Assembly (NCBI GenBank): GCA_947470805.1
Contig: CANIVU010000005.1
Location: 1-64,000 of the forward strand
DNA: 64,000 bases
Origin: Acidobacteriota bacterium
Lineage (GTDB): Bacteria > Acidobacteriota > Terriglobia > Bryobacterales > Bryobacteraceae
Direction: 5' to 3'
Positions 8,327 through 17,977 of this stretch are shown in pieces (position 1 is the first letter of the stretch; each line of letters starts with the position of its first letter). The notes under the pieces were generated by a model. It was not told the origin of the DNA. It made no database searches and worked only from the letters and a program-made list of their open reading frames with translations. The translations under genes were made by a program, and so were the position numbers.

Positions 8327-10357
8327 ATGGTAGTCCGCAGTCTCTTACGCCGTCCCGCAGTTATTCTATCCGCCGGCATCATTCTTTTGGGTTGCGCCGC
8401 GCTCGTGAGCGCCACCAAGAACCAATTCACCACGGCCGACAAGGCCTTCTACGCTGACGAGAAGGACATTAATTTTGTCCGTCCCGGTCTGGCCATAAAG
8501 ATTCTCTCGGCGGAGATCGCCGCCGATGGGACCGCGAAAGCTCGTGTGAGCTTCGCAGATCTTCGCGGCCTGCCGCTCGATCGTCTGGGCATTCAAACCC
8601 CGGGCGTCATCGCCGCCAGTCTCATCCTCGCCACCATCCCCAAAGGGGAAACAACCTACAGGGCATACACCACCCGCGTCCAAACCAGCCCGATCACGCG
8701 CGTCAGCGCCACGCAAGCTGGTGCCGACACCGGCGGCACCTGGGCCCAGGTCGCTGATGGCGAATACGTCTACACCTTTGGGATCAAAGCGCCCACCGGG
8801 TACGACCGCACGGCCACCCATACGGTGTCCATGTACGCCAATCGTAACCTCACCGAGTTCGATCTCGGAATCAACGCCGGCGACACGACGTTCAGTTTCG
8901 TTCCCGATGGCTCTAAGGTCACCGTGGTTCGCGATATCGTTCGCACCGCCACCTGTAACAAGTGCCACGATAAACTAGCCGCCCACGGCACCGGCGGCCG
9001 TTCCAGCGTGGAAACCTGCATTACCTGCCACCAGCCGCAATCCGTCGATCCGGACACCGGAAACTCCGTTGACATGGCCACCATGATCCACCGGATCCAC
9101 ACCGGCGCCGACCTGCCGAGCGTCAAGGCCGGCAAGCCTTATCAGATCATCGGCAACGCGCAGAGTCTGCATGACTTCTCCAAAGTCGCCTTCCCTGCCA
9201 ACCCCCGCAACTGCCAGGCCTGCCACGAAGACTCTTCCGCCGCCGTTCAGAAGGACGCGTGGCTCAAACCCAGCCGTCGCGCCTGCGGTTCCTGCCACGA
9301 CGACGTGAACTTCGCCACCGGTGAAAATCACGCCGATCTGCCGCAGGTCTCCGACAATCAGTGCTCCACCTGCCATACGGTCCAGGGAGAACTGGAATTC
9401 GACATCTCTATCAAGGGTGCGCACACAATCGCCACTCAGTCCAGCGAACTGCCCGGCACCACCTTTGAAATCCTGTCTGTCGCCGACGGCGCTCCTGGCA
9501 AAAAGCCGACCGTCTCCTTCACCGTGAAGGACAAGAACGGAAAGCCGATCCTGCCCTCCGAAATGACGCGCCTGTCGCTCATTCTGAACGGCCCGACCAC
9601 TGATTTTGGTACTCAGATCAGTGAAGCCGCTCTTACTGCCCAAGGCAACAACGGCGTCTACTTCTGGACCTTCGCCGCCGCGATCCCGGCTACCGCCAAA
9701 GGTTCCTATGTAATTGGCATAGAAGGCTATCGCAACATCACCCTCCTCAAGGGCACCAAGAAGGAACAGGTCGCCCGCGACTACGGGAAGAATAAGGTGT
9801 TCACCTTCGCCGTTACAGATCCGAAGCCGGAACCCCGGCGCGTCATCGTAACGACGGCTAAGTGCAACTCTTGCCATGGCAGCCTTGGGCTCCACGGCGG
9901 AACTCGCAATGAGGTCGAACAGTGCGTCCTCTGCCACAACCCGGCCAATAACGACGGTGCTCGCCGTCCCGCTACCGCCGGCGGTTCGCAGACCATCGAC
10001 TTCCGTACGATGGTTCACCGCATCCACTCCAGCGGCGAATCCGGCAAACCCTTCACCATCTGGGGCGGGTCCGCCAATGTCTTCAACGTTGGCTACCCCG
10101 GCAAGCTCACCACTTGCACCCAGTGCCACGTTCCTGGCTCTGAACAGTTGCCGCTGCCGGCGACTGCCGCCAAGGTCACCGATGGGCAGAACCTGCTCGG
10201 TACCATGGGGCCGGAAACCGCCGCCTGCCTCGCCTGCCACGTGACCACGGCTGCCGCCGCCCACGCCCAGGCAAACACCTCCCCGATCGGAGAAAGCTGC
10301 GCCGCCTGTCACGGGCCCAACGCCGCCTTCGCTGTCAGTAAGGTGCACGCGCAGTAA
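8327..10357 (+). CDS. decaheme OmcA/MtrC-type c-type cytochrome, lipoprotein (copy 2)
   Basis: A 676-residue paralogue of the upstream gene with the same leader pattern (VVRSLLRRPAVILSAG, then the lipobox-like ILLGC). Its ten CXXCH motifs lie in the same order: CNKCH, CITCH, CQACH, CGSCH, CSTCH, CNSCH, CVLCH, CTQCH, CLACH and CAACH. Long blocks are identical to copy 1 (for example YTTRVQTSPIT and ATQAGADTGG), and both end AVSKVHAQ. The two therefore arose by tandem duplication that included part of the 5' leader. Differences concentrate in the linker between the heme halves and around hemes 8 and 9, which could tune potential or partner choice. A strong terminator follows. Confidence 0.93.
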   Translation: MVVRSLLRRPAVILSAGIILLGCAALVSATKNQFTTADKAFYADEKDINFVRPGLAIKILSAEIAADGTAKARVSFADLRGLPLDRLGIQTPGVIAASLILATIPKGETTYRAYTTRVQTSPITRVSATQAGADTGGTWAQVADGEYVYTFGIKAPTGYDRTATHTVSMYANRNLTEFDLGINAGDTTFSFVPDGSKVTVVRDIVRTATCNKCHDKLAAHGTGGRSSVETCITCHQPQSVDPDTGNSVDMATMIHRIHTGADLPSVKAGKPYQIIGNAQSLHDFSKVAFPANPRNCQACHEDSSAAVQKDAWLKPSRRACGSCHDDVNFATGENHADLPQVSDNQCSTCHTVQGELEFDISIKGAHTIATQSSELPGTTFEILSVADGAPGKKPTVSFTVKDKNGKPILPSEMTRLSLILNGPTTDFGTQISEAALTAQGNNGVYFWTFAAAIPATAKGSYVIGIEGYRNITLLKGTKKEQVARDYGKNKVFTFAVTDPKPEPRRVIVTTAKCNSCHGSLGLHGGTRNEVEQCVLCHNPANNDGARRPATAGGSQTIDFRTMVHRIHSSGESGKPFTIWGGSANVFNVGYPGKLTTCTQCHVPGSEQLPLPATAAKVTDGQNLLGTMGPETAACLACHVTTAAAAHAQANTSPIGESCAACHGPNAAFAVSKVHAQ

Positions 10358-10375
10358 ACAGCAACAATCACCAGC

Positions 10376-10405
10376 AAAAAGGGGCCTCTCCGGAGGCCCC
10401 TTTTT
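10376..10405 (+). terminator. strong rho-independent terminator
   Basis: The stem GGGGCCTC (10381-10388) pairs with GAGGCCCC (10393-10400) across a TCCG tetraloop. It is flanked by AAAAA and TTTTT, which extend the stem to 13 bp. It lies 18 bp after the stop of decaheme copy 2 and separates that gene from glnS. Confidence 0.92.
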
Positions 10406-10441
10406 CTGTCCCCACAGGGGCCTCCAGATATAATGAATGGA

Positions 10442-12136
10442 ATGTCTACCGAAGGTCTGAACGAGACTCCCGCCACTCCTGAAACCGCCCCATCGAACTT
10501 CATTCGCGACATCATCATTCAGGACAACAAGACCGGCAAGCACGGTGGCCGCGTCCATACTCGCTTCCCGCCAGAGCCCAACGGCTACCTCCACATCGGC
10601 CACGCCAAATCCATCTGCCTCAACTTCGGCCTCGCCAAAGAGTTCGGCGGCAAGTGCAACCTCCGTTTCGACGACACCAACCCCTCCAAAGAAGAAACCG
10701 AATACGTCGACAGCATCATCAACGACGTCCGATGGCTCGGCTTCGATTGGGAAGATCGCCTCTTCTACGCCTCCGACTACTTCGAACAGCTCTATCAATG
10801 GGCCATCCAGCTCATCAAACAGGGCCAGGCCTACGTCTGCGACCTCACCGCCGAACAGGTCCGTGAAACCCGCGGCACCACCACCGAACCCGGCGTCGAA
10901 AGCCCCTACCGCAACCGCAGCGCGGAAGAAAATCTCGATCTCTTCCAACGCATGCGCGCCGGCGAATTCCCCGACGGCTCCCGCACCCTCCGCTCCAAAA
11001 TCGACATGGCCTCGCCCAACTTCAACATGCGCGACCCGGTCATGTATCGCATCCTCCGCGCCGAACACCATCGCACTGGGAATGACTGGCTCATCTACCC
11101 CATGTACGATTACACCCACGGCGAATGCGACTCCATCGAAGGCATCACCCACTCCATCTGCACCCTGGAGTTTGAGGACCACCGCCCCCTCTACGACTGG
11201 TACGTCGAAAGCCTCGGCATCCACCGTCCCCAGCAGATTGAGTTCGACCGTCTCAATCTCACCAACACGATGCTCAGCAAGCGCAAGCTCCTGCTGCTCG
11301 TCCAAAAAGGGTACGTCTCCGGCTGGGACGACCCCCGCATGCCCACCCTCTCCGGTATCCGCCGCCGCGGCTATACCCCGGAAGCCCTCCGCGCCTTCTG
11401 CGGCTCCATCGGCGTGTCGAAGACCAACGGCACCATCGAATTCCCGCTCCTCGAACACCACATCCGCGAAGACCTGAACGCCCGCGCCGCCCGCGTCATG
11501 GCAGTCGTCGACCCCATCAAGGTCATCATCGACAACTATCCCGATGGCCAGACCGACGAGCTCGAAGCTGCCAACCACCCCGATAAACCGGAAATGGGCA
11601 TGCGCAAAGTGCCGTTCTCCAAGGTCCTCTACATCGAACGCGACGACTTCCGCGAAGTCCCGCCGCCCAAGTACTACCGCCTCTTCCCCGGTCAGGAAGT
11701 CCGCCTCCGCTACGCCTACTTCATCAAATGCGTCAGCGTGGTCAAGGACGCCAACGGCGAAGTCACCGAAGTCCACTGCACCTACGACCCCGCCAGCCGC
11801 GGCGGCAACTCGCCCGACGGCCGCAAGGTGAAATCCACCATCCACTGGGTCTCCGCCGAACACGCGCTCACCTTTGAAGCCCGGCTTTACGAAAGCCTCC
11901 TCCTCGAAGACGCCCCGCAATCGGACGACATCGCCACCCAGCTCAACCCCACCTCGCTGGTCGTCAAGGCGAACGCCAAGATCGAGCCCAGCGTCAAGGG
12001 CGCCGCGCCCAACACCCACTTCCAGTTCGAACGCGTCGGCTACTTCAACGTCGATCTCGATTCGACCGACGAAAAGCTGGTCTGCAACCGCACCGTCCAG
12101 CTCAAAGACACCTGGGCCAAAATCGCCAAGAAGTAG
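10442..12136 (+). CDS. glnS: glutamine--tRNA ligase
   Basis: Class I aminoacyl-tRNA synthetase charging tRNA-Gln. The HIGH motif is in [15 protein letters not shown] (residues 51-54 from this start), followed by [13 protein letters not shown], the GlnRS/GluRS signature. The KMSKS-type motif is TMLSKRKL near residue 277. The C-terminal anticodon-binding beta-barrels ([28 protein letters not shown]) are intact. Length (about 564 residues) is normal for bacterial GlnRS. A second possible ATG lies three codons upstream (10433), but it overlaps a TATAAT at 10429-10434. The presence of glnS suggests direct Gln-tRNA charging. Confidence 0.95.
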   Translation: MSTEGLNETPATPETAPSNFIRDIIIQDNKTGKHGGRVHTRFPPEPNGYLHIGHAKSICLNFGLAKEFGGKCNLRFDDTNPSKEETEYVDSIINDVRWLGFDWEDRLFYASDYFEQLYQWAIQLIKQGQAYVCDLTAEQVRETRGTTTEPGVESPYRNRSAEENLDLFQRMRAGEFPDGSRTLRSKIDMASPNFNMRDPVMYRILRAEHHRTGNDWLIYPMYDYTHGECDSIEGITHSICTLEFEDHRPLYDWYVESLGIHRPQQIEFDRLNLTNTMLSKRKLLLLVQKGYVSGWDDPRMPTLSGIRRRGYTPEALRAFCGSIGVSKTNGTIEFPLLEHHIREDLNARAARVMAVVDPIKVIIDNYPDGQTDELEAANHPDKPEMGMRKVPFSKVLYIERDDFREVPPPKYYRLFPGQEVRLRYAYFIKCVSVVKDANGEVTEVHCTYDPASRGGNSPDGRKVKSTIHWVSAEHALTFEARLYESLLLEDAPQSDDIATQLNPTSLVVKANAKIEPSVKGAAPNTHFQFERVGYFNVDLDSTDEKLVCNRTVQLKDTWAKIAKK

Positions 12137-12139
12137 GCG

Positions 12140-13522
12140 TTACGCCAACATCTTCCGCACCACCTGCCCGCGCACATCGGTCAACCGGAAATCCCGGCCC
12201 ATGTGCCGGTAGGTGAGGCGCGTGTGGTCGAACCCCAGGCAGTGCAGAATCGTCGCCTGCAGGTCGTTCACGTGCACCGGGTCTTCCGCGACATTCATCC
12301 CCAGCTCGTCGGTTTTCCCAATCGTCACCCCGGCCCGAATCCCGCCCCCCGCGGCCCACATCGTAAAGCAGCTGGCGTGGTGATCCCGTCCGGCCTTCGC
12401 CTCCTCCGCGTTCCGGAAATCGCCCAGCGGCGTCCGCCCAAACTCCCCGCCCCACACCACCATCGTGCTGTCCAGCATTCCGCGCTGCTTCAAATCCTGA
12501 ATCAACGCCGCCACCGGCCCCGCCGTAATGTCGCAGTTCTTCTTCAGGTCTTTCTCTAAATCCGTGTGCTGATCCCACGACGAATGCGTCACCATCACCA
12601 CCCGCACGCCCCGCTCCACCAGCCGCCGCGCCATCAGGCAGTTCGTCCCAAACGCCTTCGTCGGCTCCTGGTCCACGCCGTAAGCCGCCCGCGTCGCCGC
12701 CGTCTCTTTGCCCAGTTCCAACAGCTCCGGCGTGCTCAACTGCATCCGCGCCGCCATCTCGTAGGAAGCAATCCGCGACGCAATCTCCCGGTCCCCGGTC
12801 GCATCCAGCCGCGCCCGGTTCAACTCATTCACCAGTTGAAAATCCTCCGCCTGCTCCCCGGCCGCGATCCCCTTCGGCGTCGACAAATACAGTACCGGAT
12901 CTCCCGTCCGCCGGAACGGCACGCCCTGATGGCTCGACGGCAGGAACCCGCTCGTCCACTGCGCCGCCTGGCTCATGTTGTTCTTGCCCGTCGACAACAC
13001 CACAAACCCCGGCAGATTCCGCGACTCGCTCCCCAACCCATACAACACCCACGAACCCAGCGTCGGCCTTCCCGGCAGCATATGTCCCGTGAACAGAATC
13101 AGGTCCGCCGGCTGATGGTTAAACGCATCCGTTCGCATCGACCGGACAATGCACATCTCATCGGCAATCGGCTTCCACGCCGAAATCCAATCGCTGAACT
13201 CCGCCCCGCTCTGCCCATACTGCGCAAACGGCCGCCGGCACCCCAGCACCTTCGCATTCGGCTTGATAAACGCGAACTTGAAGTCCTTCGTCATCGATGG
13301 CGGCAACGATTGCCCGTGCCACTTCGTCAGCGCCGGCTTCGGGTCCAACAGGTCGATCTGGCTCGGCGCGCCCTCCATGTACAGGAAGATCAGGTTCTTC
13401 GCCTTCGCCGGAAAATGCGGCGTCTTCGGCGAAAACGGATCCTCGGCGGCCAGCAGTCCCGGCAGTCCCGCCAGGCCCAGTCCGCCGACGGCGGAAGTCA
13501 GAAAATGGCGTCGATTATTCAC
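12140..13522 (-). CDS. DUF1501 domain protein, Tat-exported
   Basis: A 460-residue protein with a Tat leader (MNNRRHFLTSAVGGLGLAG). The DUF1501 core includes NLIFLYMEGAPSQIDLLDP, RTDAFNHQPADLILFTGH, VMVTHSSWDQHTDLEKDLK and the family hallmark VVWGGEFGRTPLGDF. The fold is related to sulfatases and alkaline phosphatase, but function is not established. The start overlaps the stop of the upstream DUF1549/DUF1553 gene by 8 bp, the same arrangement as at 253-263. It converges on glnS with only 3 bp between stops. Confidence 0.9.
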   Translation of the reverse strand: MNNRRHFLTSAVGGLGLAGLPGLLAAEDPFSPKTPHFPAKAKNLIFLYMEGAPSQIDLLDPKPALTKWHGQSLPPSMTKDFKFAFIKPNAKVLGCRRPFAQYGQSGAEFSDWISAWKPIADEMCIVRSMRTDAFNHQPADLILFTGHMLPGRPTLGSWVLYGLGSESRNLPGFVVLSTGKNNMSQAAQWTSGFLPSSHQGVPFRRTGDPVLYLSTPKGIAAGEQAEDFQLVNELNRARLDATGDREIASRIASYEMAARMQLSTPELLELGKETAATRAAYGVDQEPTKAFGTNCLMARRLVERGVRVVMVTHSSWDQHTDLEKDLKKNCDITAGPVAALIQDLKQRGMLDSTMVVWGGEFGRTPLGDFRNAEEAKAGRDHHASCFTMWAAGGGIRAGVTIGKTDELGMNVAEDPVHVNDLQATILHCLGFDHTRLTYRHMGRDFRLTDVRGQVVRKMLA

Positions 13523-15806
13523 GGGTTAAAAACTCGTCTGTGTTCAGAAGTGCGCGCGCCACGCCAAACCATCCCCGCCGCCCCAGGTGCCCCTGCACGG
13601 AGTCGCGCTCCCGCGGCGTCGGCCCGCGCCCCAATGCCAGCTGGAACGCCCGCTCCAGCCGCTGCCCCTCCGGCGCTTCCTCAATCCGCGCCGCCAGCGC
13701 CTGCGCCGCCTCCACGAACACCGGATCGTTCATCAGGTTCAATGGTTGCAGCGGCGTGTTCGACGTCTCCCGCCGCGCGCAACTCACCGTCCGGTCCGGC
13801 ACATCGAAGTTCATCAACAGCGGGTACGCCGCCGTCCGCTGCAGGAAAATGTAGAGCCCCCGCCGGTACCGCGCCCGGTCCTTGGTCTCCTCCCACTTCA
13901 TCGAATACTGCAAATCCGCCACCCCGTCCGGCTGCGGCGGCCGCATGCTCTCACCGCCCACGGTCTCATTCAATAGCCCGCTCGCCCGCAACGCCGAATC
14001 GCGGATCAACTCCGCCGGCAACCGCAGCCGCGCCTGCCGCGCCAACAGCGTGTTCAGCGGATCAATCGTCTGCAAATCCGGCCGCGCCGTCGAAGCCTGC
14101 CGGTACGTCGCAGACGTCACAATCAACCGCACCATCTGCTTCATCCGCCACCCGCCGCGCTGAAACTCGGTCGCCAGAAAGTCCAGCAACTCCGGATGCG
14201 TCGGCCTCTCCCCCTGCGCGCCGAAATCTTCCGACGTCCGCACCAGCCCCCGCCCAAACAGCTCCTGCCAAATCCGGTTCACCGCCACCCGTGCCGTCAA
14301 CGGATTCTCCGGCGCCACCAGCCACTTGGCCAGGTCCAGTCGCGTCCGCATCTCCCCCGCCGGCCGCGGCAGCGCCGCCAACACCGCCGGCCGCACCTCC
14401 GCCCCCTTGTCCGTCCAGTTCCCCCGGATCCGCACATGCGTCGGCTCGCCCGCGCCCGATTCCCCCACCGTCATCACCGTCGACAGCCGCGGATACTTCT
14501 CGTCCAGCTTCTTCAGCTTTTCCCCCAGCTCTTTCAACTTCAGCGCATCATAAGTCGTCTTCCCAATTCCACCCACCGACGACCGCACAAAGTAATCCAC
14601 CAGCGCATCCTGTTCCCGCGCCGTCCGTTCCGCAGGCGCCTTCAACAGCGTGCGCCGCCCGTTGTCCACCAGCTTCGTGTAGGTGTCGTAGGAAACATCC
14701 CAATTCGGCCGCAACCCCGGATTCGCCATCGCGTGCCGCGCGCCGTTCTCCCAATACTCCAACGTCCCCGCAATCTTGTACTCCTCCAAAAGCTGCGTCC
14801 GCTGCTTCCGAAACTCCTTCTCGTACTGCCGGTAAATCCCCCACTCGCCCGGCAGCGGCGCATCGAGATCCACCTCATCCGTGTTCTCAAAAAACGCCAT
14901 CAGCGAATAGAAATCCCGCTGCGGAATCGGGTCGTACTTATGGTCGTGACACTGCGCGCACCCCGCCGTCAGCCCCAGCCAAACCGAGGCCGTCGTACTC
15001 GTCCGGTCCAGCAACTGCTCAAACCGGATCCGCTCCAGCTCCACCCCGCCCTCCCGGCTGGTAATCGTATGCCGGTGGAACCCGGCCGCAATCCGCTGGT
15101 CCAGCGTCGCATTCGGCAGCAGGTCCCCCGCCAACTGTTCAATCGTGAACTGGTCGAACGGCATATCGGCGTTCAACGCCCCGATCACCCAATCCCGATA
15201 CCGCCACGCCGCCGGCCGCGCATAATCCTGCACCCCGCCCTCGCTGTCGGCGTACCGCGCCAAATCCAGCCACTGTCGCGCCCACTTCTCCCCGTAGTGT
15301 GGCGACGCCAACAGCCGCTCCACCAGCGCCTCATACGCCCCCGCCGACCGGTCCGCCAAAAACGCATCCATCTCCGCCGGCGTCGGCGCCAAACCCGTCA
15401 GGTCCAAATACACCCGCCGCGCCAGCGTCCGCCGGTCGGCCTCCGGCGAAGGCTTAATCTTGTGCTTCCCCAACTCCGCCGCAATCAACGAATCAATCGT
15501 CTGCGCCCCCGCCGGCCGCCGAATCGGCTGAAACGCCCACGGCTTCTCCGTCCAACCCCGCAGCACCGCCAGCTCCGCCTCCGGCAACGGCCCCGTCGGC
15601 GGCATCTTCTTGCTGCCCGTCAGTTCCACAATCCGCCGGTTGGCCCGCTGCGCGGCTTCAGCCGTGTCCAGCCGCAACTTCCCCATCTGCACCTTCGGCC
15701 CGTGGCAGCCGTAGCACCGCCGCGCCAGAATCGGCTGCACGTCCCGAGCGAAATCGGCGGCAGGCACAAAGGCGGCGGCAACTAGAAAGGCAACGAGAAT
15801 CCGCAT
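13515..15806 (-). CDS. DUF1549/DUF1553 protein with planctomycete-type cytochrome c domain
   Basis: A 763-residue exported protein. It has a signal peptide (MRILVAFLVAAAFVPAADFA), an N-terminal heme motif CYGCHGP, DUF1549 (YGEKWARQWLDLARYADSEG) with a second CAQCH in AGCAQCHDHKYDPI, and C-terminal DUF1553 (LAKWLVAPENPLTARVAVNR, LRLPAELIRDSALRASG). It is a paralogue of the protein at 253-2574 and forms the same coupled pair with DUF1501. Its start lies 30 bp after the selA stop, so it may be the tail of the long minus-strand operon. Confidence 0.9.
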   Translation of the reverse strand: MRILVAFLVAAAFVPAADFARDVQPILARRCYGCHGPKVQMGKLRLDTAEAAQRANRRIVELTGSKKMPPTGPLPEAELAVLRGWTEKPWAFQPIRRPAGAQTIDSLIAAELGKHKIKPSPEADRRTLARRVYLDLTGLAPTPAEMDAFLADRSAGAYEALVERLLASPHYGEKWARQWLDLARYADSEGGVQDYARPAAWRYRDWVIGALNADMPFDQFTIEQLAGDLLPNATLDQRIAAGFHRHTITSREGGVELERIRFEQLLDRTSTTASVWLGLTAGCAQCHDHKYDPIPQRDFYSLMAFFENTDEVDLDAPLPGEWGIYRQYEKEFRKQRTQLLEEYKIAGTLEYWENGARHAMANPGLRPNWDVSYDTYTKLVDNGRRTLLKAPAERTAREQDALVDYFVRSSVGGIGKTTYDALKLKELGEKLKKLDEKYPRLSTVMTVGESGAGEPTHVRIRGNWTDKGAEVRPAVLAALPRPAGEMRTRLDLAKWLVAPENPLTARVAVNRIWQELFGRGLVRTSEDFGAQGERPTHPELLDFLATEFQRGGWRMKQMVRLIVTSATYRQASTARPDLQTIDPLNTLLARQARLRLPAELIRDSALRASGLLNETVGGESMRPPQPDGVADLQYSMKWEETKDRARYRRGLYIFLQRTAAYPLLMNFDVPDRTVSCARRETSNTPLQPLNLMNDPVFVEAAQALAARIEEAPEGQRLERAFQLALGRGPTPRERDSVQGHLGRRGWFGVARALLNTDEFLTRE

Positions 15807-15836
15807 GACGAATGCTCCTGCGAGTCTATCGAAAAC

Positions 15837-17111
15837 TCAGCCCCGAAGGGCTTCCACAATCGCCGCTTCCTGCTCCAACAGCACCGTCCGCAAATCCATC
15901 ACCAACCGGTCGTTCTCCACCCGGGCGATAATCCCCGCCGCCCGCAGCTTCCGTTCCAGCTTATGCGCCGCCCCGCTCAGTGCCACCAGCCACGTCGGCA
16001 ACGCCTGGTCCGGCGTGCTCCCGCCCCCGATCACCGATTCCCCCGCCACCACCGTCGCCCCGCCAATCCGGCCCGCCAACCCCTCCGCCCGCGCCTTCAA
16101 AACCTCCGGCGTCATCCGGATCATCGCCAGCGCCGGAATAGCGTCATGCTCCCCAAACAGAATCGCCCGCAGCGTCTGCTCCATCGCCTGCAGTTGCAAC
16201 TTGTCCAGCCGCAACGCCCGGAACATCGGGTTCCGCCGCACCTTCGTAATCAACTCCTGCCGCCCGGAAATATACCCCGCCTGCGGCCCGCCCAGCAGCT
16301 TATCCCCCGAAAACGTCACAATATCCACGCCCGCGCGGATGCTGTCCTGCACTTGCGGCTCGTGAATTCCATACGGCGCCAAGTCCACCAGCGCGCCCGA
16401 CCCCAGGTCCTCATACACCGGCACGCCCAACCCCGTCAGCTCCTCCAAACTCGGCTTCGCCGTAAACCCCGTAATGTGGAAATTGCTCGGGTGCACCCGC
16501 AACAACAGCGCCGTCCGCGCCGTAATGGCGTTCGCATAATCAGCCACCGTGGTCTTGTTCGTCGCGCCCACTTCAATCAGCTTCACGCCCGCCGCCCGCA
16601 TGATGTCTGGAATCCGGAACCCGTCGCCAATCTCAATCAGTTCCCCTCGGCTGACAATCACTTCCTTGCCCTTCGCCAACGCATGCAGCACCAGGAAAAC
16701 CGCCGCCGCGTTATTGTTCACGGCAATGCTCGGCGCCCCGGTCAAGTGCTGCAGCAGCGGGCCAATATGGTTGTCCCGCTTCCCGCGCTTACCGGTAGCC
16801 ATGTCGTATTCCAAATTGCTGTACCCGGCAATCGGTGCAAACGGCGCCAGCGGTGCGCGCCCCAGATTCGTATGCAAAATCACACCCGTGGCGTTAATCA
16901 ACCCACGCAAACTCGGCTCGCCCAACGCCGCCAACCGCCCACTCGCGCGAACCAACGGCGCCACCGGCGCGCCCTCAGCCCGAATCGCCTCCCGCGCCTC
17001 CGCAATAGCCTGTTGTGCTTCCGCCTTCAACAGGCCATGCGGATACCGCGGAAACTTCTCCCGCAACTGCCCCAGCAGCGTCTCAACCGATGGTAAGTCG
17101 CGGAACTCCAT
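15837..17111 (-). CDS. selA: L-seryl-tRNA(Sec) selenium transferase
   Basis: A 424-residue PLP enzyme that converts Ser-tRNA(Sec) to Sec-tRNA(Sec) using selenophosphate. The N-terminal domain opens LPSVETLLGQLREKFPRYPHG. Family hallmarks are NATGVILHTNLGRAPL, TGKRGKRDNH, VNNNAAAVFLVLHALA and the PLP-lysine segment TFSGDKLLGGPQAGYI. Length is slightly below the usual 450-470. The gene lies 2 bp after the PIG-L gene, in a tight minus-strand operon. No selB, selD or tRNA-Sec is in the window; they would have to be elsewhere. SelA-like pyridoxal enzymes with other substrates exist, but these motifs fit true SelA well. Confidence 0.87.
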   Translation of the reverse strand: MEFRDLPSVETLLGQLREKFPRYPHGLLKAEAQQAIAEAREAIRAEGAPVAPLVRASGRLAALGEPSLRGLINATGVILHTNLGRAPLAPFAPIAGYSNLEYDMATGKRGKRDNHIGPLLQHLTGAPSIAVNNNAAAVFLVLHALAKGKEVIVSRGELIEIGDGFRIPDIMRAAGVKLIEVGATNKTTVADYANAITARTALLLRVHPSNFHITGFTAKPSLEELTGLGVPVYEDLGSGALVDLAPYGIHEPQVQDSIRAGVDIVTFSGDKLLGGPQAGYISGRQELITKVRRNPMFRALRLDKLQLQAMEQTLRAILFGEHDAIPALAMIRMTPEVLKARAEGLAGRIGGATVVAGESVIGGGSTPDQALPTWLVALSGAAHKLERKLRAAGIIARVENDRLVMDLRTVLLEQEAAIVEALRG

Positions 17112-17113
17112 CC

Positions 17114-17977
17114 CTACTTTCCAAGCATCGGGAACAGCCGCTTCAGCTCCTCATCGCTCGGCCGCCGGCCATATTCCCCAATCTCAAACGTCTCGGCGTG
17201 CTGCACCTTCGCCGCCCGCTCTTTCCCGTACCACTTCTCCAGCGCCGCCCGTGCCGCCGGGTTCACGCCGGAAATCCGCCAGCTCTTCAGCCATTCCCGC
17301 CGCGCCTTCGGATCCTTCGGCACCTCGGCAATCCGTCCATCCACAAACGCCAGCCACTCGTAGAACTGCGAAACGTGCGCGTCCATGCCGTCGATCTTCT
17401 TCTCATACGTCGCGTCGATGTCCACCGCGATATCCGCCTTAAACGGATTCGGCTTCTGGAAGTTATCGGAGTAGTACAAAAACACCGGATTCTTCGTCAA
17501 CGGCGGCGTCCCGGAAACAACGTTCGGCACCACCACCATGTACGCCGCATCCTGCACCAGAATGCCCGCGTTCCGGTGGTCCGGATGGTAGTCGTTGGAG
17601 CGGTGCGTGATCACAATATCGGCCTTCCACTCGCGAATCACGCGGATGATCTGCCGCCGGATTTCGAGCGATGGCGTCAACTCCCCGTCGTGGTTGTCCA
17701 ACACCTGGTACTCTTCAATCCCCAGCCGCTTCAGCGATTCCTGCGTCTCCAAATACCGCCGCTTCGCCAGCGGCCCGCCGCCCATCTCGTGATGCCCCGC
17801 GTCCCCATTCGTAATGGAGAGGAACTTCACCACGTGCCCCATCTGCGCAAACAGCGCCGCCGTCCCGCCCATCTTGATATCGCAATCGTCCGGGTGCGCC
17901 CCGATCGCCAGGACGCGGAGCTTCTGTTGCGCCGTCAGTGACAGCGTGAGCGTAAGAAGAAGTAGTATTTTTTTCAT
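17114..17977 (-). CDS. exported PIG-L (LmbE-like) deacetylase
   Basis: A 287-residue PIG-L superfamily protein with a Sec signal (MKKILLLLTLTLSLTAQQ). The metal-binding signature is AIGAHPDDCDIKMGG, and the second zinc-ligand segment is HRSNDYHPDHRNAG. Such enzymes remove N-acetyl groups from GlcNAc-type substrates. AHPDDCD has Cys in place of the usual Glu of AHPDDE, seen in part of the family. Its start overlaps the flippase-like gene by 4 bp and its stop is 2 bp before selA. Being exported, it probably acts on envelope glycans rather than on a cytosolic thiol precursor. Confidence 0.85.
   Translation of the reverse strand: MKKILLLLTLTLSLTAQQKLRVLAIGAHPDDCDIKMGGTAALFAQMGHVVKFLSITNGDAGHHEMGGGPLAKRRYLETQESLKRLGIEEYQVLDNHDGELTPSLEIRRQIIRVIREWKADIVITHRSNDYHPDHRNAGILVQDAAYMVVVPNVVSGTPPLTKNPVFLYYSDNFQKPNPFKADIAVDIDATYEKKIDGMDAHVSQFYEWLAFVDGRIAEVPKDPKARREWLKSWRISGVNPAARAALEKWYGKERAAKVQHAETFEIGEYGRRPSDEELKRLFPMLGK

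Noticed and set aside
8975-12019. A 1014-codon open frame on the minus strand, antisense to decaheme copy 2 and glnS
   Set aside because: It is Gly/Val/Ala-biased with no recognisable domain and lies opposite two strongly supported genes; the C-rich codon use of the + genes leaves few stops in this frame.
12566-15064. An 832-codon plus-strand open frame across the DUF1501 and DUF1549 genes
   Set aside because: Arg/Pro/Ala low-complexity translation; the minus-strand genes carry signal peptides and family motifs.
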